A DNA stretch of 10,557 bases from NCBI GenBank assembly GCA_013360535.1, contig JABWBL010000071.1:1-10557 (forward strand), read 5' to 3'. Shown here one piece after another: positions 6,413 through 10,557 of the stretch. Position 1 is the stretch's first letter. The number at the start of each line of letters is the position of its first letter. The notes under the pieces are model-generated. The model made no database searches, was not told the DNA's origin, and was given only the letters and a program-made list of their open reading frames with translations. Made by a program: the position numbers and the translations under genes. The stretch comes from Planctomycetaceae bacterium (GTDB lineage: Bacteria; Planctomycetota; UBA1135; GCA-002686595).

Positions 6413-7369
6413 CTAGCGGATCTTGCCCTCGAGGTACGGCACCTCGAAGCACTTGTCGTGCATGATCGGACCGTGGCCGAAGTAGCCGCCTTCGCCGAAC
6501 AATTCGCCGTGGTCGGCGGTGACGACGATGTGCGTGTTCTTCGGGCACAGGTCGTAGAGCTTCTCGAACACCTGATCGAGGTAACGCACGGTGTCGACCT
6601 GGCGCTCGTGCAGCTGCGCCATCTTGTCGTCGTCGAAGAAGGCCGTGTCGTCCTTGACGAGGTTGCCCTGCTCGTCGACGGCCTCGTTCATCTTCTTGAA
6701 GACGCCGTTGACGCCCGAGATGCGCGGCCACATCGAGCTGTCCTCGTCGGGCTTGGCGTACGGGTAGTGCGTCTCGCCGACGTTGAGCATGTAGAAGCTC
6801 GGCCGCTCGGTCGTGAAGGTCAGCGTGGGCAGCATCGACGCCATGTCGTTGTGCTTGTCCATCAGCTGGAAGCTGTCGAAGTCGCGGTTGATGCCCGTGC
6901 GCGGGTTGAGCACCGGCAGCGAGACGCGCGCGTTCGTGCGGTAGCCGAGCGTGTTGCGCAGGAAGCCGGGGAACCACAAGGCCGGCACCATCTTCGCGAA
7001 GTCGACGCCCTTGGCGCCCAGGCGCGCGTTGTAGTTGAAGAAGTCCTCCTTGTAGTACTCCGACGCGTACACGTTCGGCGGCGTCGTGTGCGGCAGGAGG
7101 CCGGTGAGCAGGTTGTAGTGCGAGGGCGCGGTCCAGCTCGCGTAGCTGTAGCGCTTCTCGACCTTGCCACCCGAGAGCTTGGGGATGATCTTCGGCGCCG
7201 CGCGCATGAACGAGTCGTAGCGGCAGCTGTCGAGCGTGATGATGATGAAGTTGTTCTCCGCCTGCGGCTGCGGGTGCGGCGCGAGGCCGCCGAGCGGGCG
7301 CGGCATCGGACGCGGTCCGGTCGGCGGAGGCGAAGCGGGCTTCTTCTTCAGGAAGTCGAACAGTCCCAT
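6413..7369 (-). CDS. Sulfatase-like hydrolase of the alkaline phosphatase superfamily, with Thr at the nucleophile site
   Basis: The product has 318 residues. The fold is recognised by the metal-site strand [14 protein letters not shown] (41-54), the nucleophile loop before LLTG (87-90), NVGETHYPY (197-205) and [14 protein letters not shown] (282-295) with GHG (298-300). Sulfatases carry C/S-x-P-S-R at the loop; here it reads T-A-P-S-H (80-84), so there is no residue to become formylglycine. Thr nucleophiles are known in related phosphotransferases such as EptA and LtaS, so phosphate-ester or phosphotransfer chemistry is at least as likely as sulfate hydrolysis. There is no signal peptide. 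A Pro-rich linker (11-38) follows an N-terminal GLFDFLKKK that could be a membrane-surface helix. The C-terminus ends soon after the last metal motif, shorter than most sulfatases. The ATG at 7369 has no clear ribosome site. The gene sits between the ribbon-helix-helix gene (48-base gap) and cysC (11-base gap). Confidence 0.85.
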   Translation of the reverse strand: MGLFDFLKKKPASPPPTGPRPMPRPLGGLAPHPQPQAENNFIIITLDSCRYDSFMRAAPKIIPKLSGGKVEKRYSYASWTAPSHYNLLTGLLPHTTPPNVYASEYYKEDFFNYNARLGAKGVDFAKMVPALWFPGFLRNTLGYRTNARVSLPVLNPRTGINRDFDSFQLMDKHNDMASMLPTLTFTTERPSFYMLNVGETHYPYAKPDEDSSMWPRISGVNGVFKKMNEAVDEQGNLVKDDTAFFDDDKMAQLHERQVDTVRYLDQVFEKLYDLCPKNTHIVVTADHGELFGEGGYFGHGPIMHDKCFEVPYLEGKIR

Positions 7370-7417
7370 GGCGTTCAGGCGGGGTTGGCGTTGGTGGAAA
7401 GGGCTCGGGGTGCCCGG

Positions 7418-7636
7418 CTACAGGTACCCGAGGTTCTTGAGCTTGCGCTTGACGTCCTCGAGCTCGGCCTCGGAGTAGCTCTCCGCAGCCTGCTTGGGGT
7501 CGTGCTCCCCCATCACGTCGCGCAGCACGTACACGATGAAGTCGGTCGGCGAGCTGAAGCCCGATCCGTCGACCACCTGCTGGATCTTGCGATACAGCGG
7601 GCGCGGGATCTTGACGGTGACCTTGGGCTCACGCAC
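7418..7636 (-). CDS. Ribbon-helix-helix (CopG-like) protein with LGYL tail
   Basis: The product has 72 residues. Its layout is that of a ribbon-helix-helix DNA-binding domain: beta-strand KVTVKIP (5-11), helix [13 protein letters not shown] (13-24), the turn SGF, then helix [15 protein letters not shown] (29-42). Such proteins dimerise through the strand and insert it in the DNA major groove at repeated short half-sites. The charged C-terminal helix (52-65) ends in LKNLGYL. The chosen start is GTG at 7636, which places the ribbon at the normal distance from the N-terminus. No ribosome site is visible and a downstream start would cut the ribbon. It is first in the operon with the sulfatase-like gene and cysC, and lies beside phased half-sites at 7716-7740. 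Local autoregulation is therefore plausible. A toxin-free, non-antitoxin role is likely, as no toxin gene adjoins. Confidence 0.85.
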   Translation of the reverse strand: MREPKVTVKIPRPLYRKIQQVVDGSGFSSPTDFIVYVLRDVMGEHDPKQAAESYSEAELEDVKRKLKNLGYL

Positions 7637-7715
7637 GGGGGAGACGCTCGGGCTTGGGGGGAGGTAAGGTTGAGCGTTCCGGAGCGGGAATCGGCCGCCG
7701 GGAACGGGAAAACGT

Positions 7716-7740
7716 ACTCCAATCGGAGTGTGATTGGAGT
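7716..7740. promoter_or_regulatory. Inverted and phased half-sites, candidate operator
   Basis: ACTCCAATC (7716-7724) is a perfect 9-bp inverted repeat of GATTGGAGT (7732-7740) with a 7-base spacer. The core GGAGT also occurs at 7725-7729 and 7736-7740, 11 bp apart, with its inverse ACTCC at 7716-7720. Three half-sites on one helical turn spacing are the kind of target that ribbon-helix-helix dimers bind cooperatively. The site lies about 80-105 bases before the ribbon-helix-helix gene start. It could equally be read as an RNA hairpin with two competing stems. Confidence 0.5.
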
Positions 7741-7908
7741 GTCGAGCCTCGCGGCGGGCCTCGGACCGCGCCCGGCCGTCCGTCCCAAGCCCTTGCAGGT
7801 CAAAGGTTTGCGGCGCAAGGCCGCGGCGCCATCCAGAGCGTCACCCGCGCCGGCCGCACGCGCGCCGTAAGCTCTGCCCAAGCCCCCGGGAGTCCTGTCC
7901 CAGCCTCG

Positions 7909-7923
7909 CCCGCTTCAGGCGGG
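7909..7923 (+). promoter_or_regulatory. Short leader hairpin before the first TPR-like lipoprotein
   Basis: CCCGC (7909-7913) pairs with GCGGG (7919-7923) around TTCAG, ending 16 bases before the ATG at 7940. A similar stem precedes the paralogous gene at 8529, so it may affect translation. On its own it would be unremarkable. Confidence 0.3.
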
Positions 7924-7939
7924 TACGTTTCTCACCACC

Positions 7940-8440
7940 ATGATGCGTCCGCACCTGCTCTTCGCCCTCAGCCTCGCGCTGCTCGCCCCTTCGGTCACCT
8001 CCTGCGGGGGTGACGCCACGCCCGCCGAGAACGTCACGGCCGGCTCGACCGCGCTCGGCAAGAGCGACTGGAAGGCCGCCAAGGAGAGCTTCGAGAAGGC
8101 GCTCGTGAAGCTGCCCGCGAGCGACCCCGCCTTCAAGCGCGCGAAGCTCGGCCAGATCGAGGCCCTGATCCAGCTCGAGCCCGACCGGGCCAAGACCGAG
8201 TTCCTCGCCTACGCGGGGGCCGCGGACACGTCGGCCGAGTCGAAGGACTGGCGCAACGTGATGAGCAAGCTGACGGCCAAGGCCAAGTTCAAGGAAGCGA
8301 TCGCGATCCTCGAGGCCGGCCTCAAGCAGCACCCCGGCGACGCGGACATCAAGGCCATGGGCGACGCCATCAAGGTCGCCGCGGAGAACGCCGGCGACGC
8401 CGACGCGCTCGGCAGCCTCGCCGGCCTCGGCTACTTGTAG
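7940..8440 (+). CDS. TPR-like lipoprotein, first of a tandem paralogous pair
   Basis: The product has 166 residues. A hydrophobic signal (6-19) ends in the lipobox VTSC with Cys22, followed by a short Gly/Asp/Thr linker, so export and membrane anchoring are expected. The mature part is all-helical. Residues 31-57, with the pattern A-L-x-K-S-D-W-x-A-A-x-x-S-F-E-x-A-L, look like one TPR helix pair. DPAFKRAKLGQIEALIQL (62-79) and a second pair at 116-133 (FKEAIAILEAGLKQHPGD) follow. TPR helices usually serve as protein-binding scaffolds; no catalytic site is seen. It ends LAGLGYL. The start is ATG at 7940 or the adjoining ATG at 7943; neither has a close ribosome site. The next gene is its paralogue. 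It is divergent from the ribbon-helix-helix operon and could share regulation with it. Confidence 0.8.
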   Translation: MMRPHLLFALSLALLAPSVTSCGGDATPAENVTAGSTALGKSDWKAAKESFEKALVKLPASDPAFKRAKLGQIEALIQLEPDRAKTEFLAYAGAADTSAESKDWRNVMSKLTAKAKFKEAIAILEAGLKQHPGDADIKAMGDAIKVAAENAGDADALGSLAGLGYL

Positions 8441-8450
8441 CTCTTGCGGC

Positions 8451-8465
8451 TCCGGGCCTTCCGGA
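8451..8465 (+). terminator. Weak hairpin after the first TPR-like lipoprotein
   Basis: TCCGG (8451-8455) pairs with CCGGA (8461-8465) around GCCTT, 10 bases after the stop at 8440. The stem is only 5 bp and no T-run follows, so termination here is uncertain. Confidence 0.2.
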
Positions 8466-8501
8466 TAGGCTCGGAATCACCCCTGAGCGTCCTTTCGCCA
8501 G

Positions 8502-8515
8502 CCCGTTGCAACGGG
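8502..8515 (+). promoter_or_regulatory. 14-bp perfect palindrome overlapping the ribosome site of the second lipoprotein
   Basis: CCCGTTGCAACGGG is its own reverse complement and ends 13 bases before the ATG at 8529. As DNA it could be a repressor operator. As RNA it gives a 5-bp stem with a TGCA loop that would pair part of the GGGAG likely to serve as ribosome site. Either way it is placed to control the 8529 gene. Confidence 0.45.
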
Positions 8516-8528
8516 AGCGAGAGTCTGG

Positions 8529-9086
8529 ATGTTCGTTCGAGCGAAGGCCGCGGCCCGAGTCGTCGTGTTGGTCCTGCCGGGGTTGGTGGCCTGCACGGGT
8601 GCTGATCCGGCGCTCGAGGTCGGGCGCGCGTCGCAGGCGCTCGGCCGCGGGGCCGTGCACGAGGCGCTGGAGCGCTACGAGAGCGCGCTCGGCGCCTTGC
8701 CACAGACCGATCCGGCTTGGAAGCGTGCGAAGCTCGGTCGCGTCGAGGCCCTGATTTTGCTCGATCGCGAGGACTTCGAACGCGCCCTGCGGCAGGCCAA
8801 GGAAGGCGAGTCTCCGACGGCACCGCGGCGTGGGGAGCTCGCGTTCCTCGAGTTCGCGGGCGCCGATCCGAGCGCGGCGAGTTCGAAGGAGTGGCGGAGC
8901 GTGCTGGGCAAGCTCACGCAGAGCGCGCTGTTCGACTCGGCGGTGGCGGTGCTCGCCAAGGGGCTCGAAGTCCATGCCGGGGACGCGGAACTGGCCCGCT
9001 GCGGCGACGCGATCCGGGACGCGGCGGCGAAAGCCGGGGCCAAAGGCGCGTTGGGGGCGCTCGCGGGACTGGGGTACGTCGATTGA
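8529..9086 (+). CDS. TPR-like lipoprotein, second of a tandem paralogous pair
   Basis: The product has 185 residues. An n-region with Arg4/Lys6/Arg10 and a hydrophobic core lead to the lipobox LVAC, Cys22, the same position as in the neighbour at 7940. The two mature parts align along their length: DPAWKRAKLGRVEALILL (61-78) against DPAFKRAKLGQIEALIQL, then the SSKEWRSVLGKLT and LEVHAGDAELARCGDAIRDA regions, and the end LGALAGLGYVD. Relative to its neighbour it has about 20 extra residues near 85-105. The helices look TPR-like and no catalytic motif is visible, so an envelope scaffold or adaptor is inferred. The ATG at 8529 has GAGAG about 5 bases upstream and GGGAG about 11 bases upstream. 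The 88-base gap to the first gene, with its own palindrome, suggests the copies may be separately controlled. The family is otherwise unrecognised. Confidence 0.8.
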   Translation: MFVRAKAAARVVVLVLPGLVACTGADPALEVGRASQALGRGAVHEALERYESALGALPQTDPAWKRAKLGRVEALILLDREDFERALRQAKEGESPTAPRRGELAFLEFAGADPSAASSKEWRSVLGKLTQSALFDSAVAVLAKGLEVHAGDAELARCGDAIRDAAAKAGAKGALGALAGLGYVD

Positions 9087-9149
9087 GCGCGGGCGGCCGG
9101 GTGCCGCTGCTCGGTCGCTGCCTACTGGCGTCGGAGCGTCGGCCGCACC

Positions 9150-9626
9150 ATGCTCCGGCGCATGAGCGAGACCACCCAGCCTGCGGAGAAGGTGCGCATT
9201 CCCGGACTTCTGCTCGCCGCTTGGGGCGTGCTGTCGGTCCTGTGGGGCCTGGTGATGACCGCCATCTCGATCTTCGGCATGCCGCTCCAGCAGCAGATCC
9301 TCGAGTCCGCCGCGGAGGACGGCCGCCAGCTGCCGCCGATCGCCCAGCAGTTCTTCAACAGCCCGCTGCTCGGCGCGGTCGGCGCCATCGGGATCCTCCT
9401 CGAGCTCGCCAAGGTCGGACTGTCCGTCTACGTGGCGTGGGGCGGCTGGCAGATGACCAAGCTGCGCCACCACGGAGCCTGCATGGGCGCCGCCATCGTC
9501 GCGCTGCTCCCCTGCACGGGCGCCGGCTGCTGCTGTGTCTTCGGCCTGCCGTTCGCGATCTGGGCCCTGATGGTCCTCAACCGCGCCGACGTGCGTGCGT
9601 CCTTCGGCCTGTCGAATTCGAACTGA
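9150..9626 (+). CDS. Small polytopic membrane protein with a CCC cluster
   Basis: The product has 158 residues. Three to four membrane segments are visible: 18-44, 72-98, 109-121 and 127-145. The last two are joined by the motif PCTGAGCCC (121-129), with five Cys in all at 111, 122 and 127-129. The end of the last segment (FGLPFAIWALMVLNRADV) resembles small planctomycetal integral membrane proteins of unknown function known to me only as hypothetical. The soluble loop 45-70 is Gln-rich. The ATG at 9150 is preceded by GGAG 13 bases away; ATG at 9162 (beginning MSETTQ) is an equally good start. The protein's last residues and stop codon lie inside a 30-bp tandem repeat. It follows the lipoprotein pair in the same direction after 63 bases, so co-transcription is possible but not shown. 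Confidence 0.75.
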   Translation: MLRRMSETTQPAEKVRIPGLLLAAWGVLSVLWGLVMTAISIFGMPLQQQILESAAEDGRQLPPIAQQFFNSPLLGAVGAIGILLELAKVGLSVYVAWGGWQMTKLRHHGACMGAAIVALLPCTGAGCCCVFGLPFAIWALMVLNRADVRASFGLSNSN

Positions 9627-9701
9627 CGCGGGGTCCAACGCGTCGAACTCGAACGGACGCGGGTCCAACGCGTCGGGCGCTCGAACGGACGCGCGTCAGT
9701 T
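9612..9701. repeat. 30-bp tandem repeat and inverted repeat covering two convergent stop codons
   Basis: A unit of about 30 bases (TCGAAYTCGAAC, then GACGCGGGTCCAACGCG) occurs at 9612-9642 and 9643-9672, with a partial third copy to about 9697. Each full copy holds the stem GACGCG/CGCGTC: 9625-9630 with 9639-9644, and 9656-9661 with 9669-9674. The partial copy has the palindrome GACGCGCGTC at 9688-9697. Spanning all of it, AACTGACGCG (9621-9630) is a perfect inverse of CGCGTCAGTT (9692-9701). The TGA of the plus gene and the TGA of the minus gene both sit inside this 10-bp arm. A shared bidirectional transcription end is the likely role. Confidence 0.75.
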
Positions 9702-10430
9702 GTCGCCCTGCAGCAGGTTGCCGAGCAGGCCACCTTGCTCCTTGCGACCTCCGGCGGCGGCCATCAGGCGGCCGGCGAGGCGCGAGAACGGGAGCGTCTG
9801 CAGCCACACGCGTCCGGGGCCGCGCAGCACGGCGAAGAACAGGCCCTCGCCGCCGAACAGAAAGCTCTTCACGCCGCGCACCATCTGGATGTCGTAGTCG
9901 ACGCCGGCTTCCATCGCGACGATGCAGCCCGTGTCGACGCGCAGGGTCTCGCCCTGGCCGAGCGTGCGCTCGACGACCGAGCCCGAGGCGTGCAGGAAGG
10001 CCGTGCCGCGGCCCTCGATGCGCTGCAGCATGAAGCCCTCGCCGCCGAACAGGCCGGCGCCGAAGCGGCGCGTGAACGCGACCGAGATCTGCGCATCGGT
10101 GGTCGAGCACAGGTAGGCGTCGCGCTGGCAGAGCACCGTCCCGCGCGACAGGTCGATCGGCAGCACCTTGCCGGGGTAGGGCGCGGCGAACGCCACCGTC
10201 GCGGGCGCGCCGCCCTGGTTGGTGAACGTGGTGACGAAGAAGCTCTCGCCGCCGATCATGCGCTTGAGGCCCGACAGCACGCCGCCGCCGGTCGAGGTCT
10301 CCATCTCGATGCCGTTCTCCATCCACACGAACGCGCCGGGCTCGGCCCGCACCGCGTCGCGCGGCGCGAGCCGCACCTGCACGTACTGGAAATCGTCGCC
10401 GTCGATCGAATAGTCGAGCTGGGTGTTCAT
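9696..10430 (-). CDS. AIM24 / TIGR00266 family protein
   Basis: The product has 244 residues, the full length for the family. Diagnostic features are the N-terminal [20 protein letters not shown] (14-33), [10 protein letters not shown] (36-45), [18 protein letters not shown] (48-65) and the thrice-repeated Gly-rich GGE-x-F/L pattern at 60, 129 and 193 ([24 protein letters not shown]). The fold is a beta-rich TRAP-like (AIM24) barrel. The fungal namesake is mitochondrial, and the bacterial members have no settled function. There is no signal peptide or membrane segment. A Gly/Leu-rich tail (221-244) follows. The ATG at 10430 overlaps the TGA of the upstream fragment (ATGA), which may explain the missing ribosome site through translational coupling. 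A longer opening to 10529 is unlikely, as it is out of character with the family. Confidence 0.9.
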   Translation of the reverse strand: MNTQLDYSIDGDDFQYVQVRLAPRDAVRAEPGAFVWMENGIEMETSTGGGVLSGLKRMIGGESFFVTTFTNQGGAPATVAFAAPYPGKVLPIDLSRGTVLCQRDAYLCSTTDAQISVAFTRRFGAGLFGGEGFMLQRIEGRGTAFLHASGSVVERTLGQGETLRVDTGCIVAMEAGVDYDIQMVRGVKSFLFGGEGLFFAVLRGPGRVWLQTLPFSRLAGRLMAAAGGRKEQGGLLGNLLQGDN

Positions 10431-10557
10431 GGCGTGGAGGAGCGTAGTGGGAAGGTCGGGCCCCGCGCCAGTACAGCGATGCCGTCCTGCGGTTTGAACT
10501 TGAGATAGCGTGCGGTGCCGCGAAAGCACACGCAGCGCACCTGTGCACCATCGTCTT
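10427..10557 (-). CDS. Exonuclease VII large-subunit (XseA)-like OB-fold fragment, 3' end only
   Basis: On the minus strand a frame enters from the right edge and gives 42 residues before TGA at 10429-10427. It reads [13 protein letters not shown], then [16 protein letters not shown], then ten unrelated residues. From memory, E. coli XseA has DDTAQVRCAMFR and FRPQHGQQVLVR at the same spacing, in the N-terminal OB-fold that binds single-stranded DNA. In a normal XseA a YEPRG stretch and some 300 residues of catalytic region would follow. Here the frame stops and overlaps the AIM24 ATG by ATGA. So this is either a truncated xseA remnant or a short stand-alone OB protein coupled to AIM24. The part beyond the edge is needed to decide between them. 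Confidence 0.6.
   Translation of the reverse strand, partial: DDGAQVRCVCFRGTARYLKFKPQDGIAVLARGPTFPLRSSTP

Larger units (their letters stand above)
7637..7939. other. Divergent intergenic region between the cysC operon and the lipoprotein pair
   Basis: Three hundred bases without a convincing gene separate two divergent units, so promoters for both should lie here. The left half carries the phased repeat at 7716-7740 and the right end a short hairpin at 7909-7923. I could not fix -35/-10 boxes with confidence on either strand. Confidence 0.6.

Noticed and set aside
5838..6977. cysC frame extended upstream to 379 codons
   Set aside because: The first part overlaps the sulfatase-like gene out of frame and is Arg/Ala/His-rich; [11 protein letters not shown] at 6401 is the normal APS kinase N-terminus.
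6413..7369. Annotation as a genuine arylsulfatase
   Set aside because: The required Cys or Ser for formylglycine is Thr, and the following Arg is His, so only the superfamily is claimed.
7418..7636. Ribbon-helix-helix protein as the antitoxin of a toxin-antitoxin pair
   Set aside because: No small toxin gene adjoins it; the neighbours are a metalloenzyme and APS kinase.
6458..7870. 470-codon plus-strand frame across the sulfatase-like and ribbon-helix-helix genes
   Set aside because: The translation is dominated by Arg, Val, Glu, Leu and Ala with no fold signature, and it is antisense to two genes with clear motifs.
8370..9668. 432-codon minus-strand frame over the second lipoprotein and the membrane protein
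   Set aside because: Antisense to two genes with signal or membrane segments; composition is that of a shadow frame.
9612..9701. CRISPR array
   Set aside because: The units are directly tandem with no unique spacers and only about two and a half copies.
9735..10508. 257-codon plus-strand frame over AIM24
   Set aside because: Antisense to a full-length AIM24 protein with its Gly-rich repeats; His/Arg/Ala-rich and without motif.

Overview
The window is a high-GC bacterial segment. Hand counts of single 60-base lines in most genes gave about 68-75% GC; five lines in the helicase gene gave about 58-62%. The gene content is a carboxypeptidase-regulatory-like anchored protein, several small lipoproteins, a sulfatase-like/CysC/ribbon-helix-helix cluster and an AIM24 protein, with few strong Shine-Dalgarno sites. 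This fits Planctomycetota or a similar large-genome Gram-negative group. The assignment is an impression, not a proof, because the window has no rRNA or marker gene.

Left to right: (1) 1-87, minus: the N-terminus of a lipoprotein whose gene runs off the left edge. (2) 88-833: about 750 bases with no convincing gene but several GC-rich hairpins, one with a U-rich tail on the minus strand. (3) 834-2174, plus: an anchored or lipoprotein-like protein of about four beta-sandwich repeats. (4) 2175-2680: a lower-GC gene-free stretch. (5) 2681-5742, plus: a two-gene operon of a complete SF1 (Upf1/DNA2-like) helicase and an unrecognised 141-residue protein that may be a winged helix. It closes with a very strong hairpin shared with the convergent operon. 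(6) 7636-5838, minus: ribbon-helix-helix protein, then a sulfatase-fold enzyme with Thr at the nucleophile position, then adenylyl-sulfate kinase (cysC). (7) 7637-7939: a divergent intergenic region with 11-bp-phased half-sites that could be the operator of the ribbon-helix-helix protein. (8) 7940-9086, plus: two tandem paralogous lipoproteins with TPR-like helices. (9) 9150-9626, plus: a small polytopic membrane protein. (10) 9612-9701: a 30-bp tandem repeat and an inverted repeat holding the stop codons of two convergent genes. (11) 10430-9696, minus: an AIM24/TIGR00266 protein. Its ATG overlaps the TGA of a fragment entering from the right edge that matches the OB-fold of exonuclease VII large subunit (XseA) but stops just after it.

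The clearest functional unit is the ribbon-helix-helix/sulfatase-like/CysC operon, which suggests PAPS-linked or phosphate/sulfate-ester chemistry under local control. The best candidates for something undescribed are the helicase plus small-protein cassette, the Thr-type sulfatase-like enzyme with its operon, a C-terminal LxxLGY[LV] tail shared by the ribbon-helix-helix protein and both neighbouring lipoproteins, and the XseA OB fragment coupled to AIM24. No CRISPR array, tRNA, rRNA or insertion sequence was seen.
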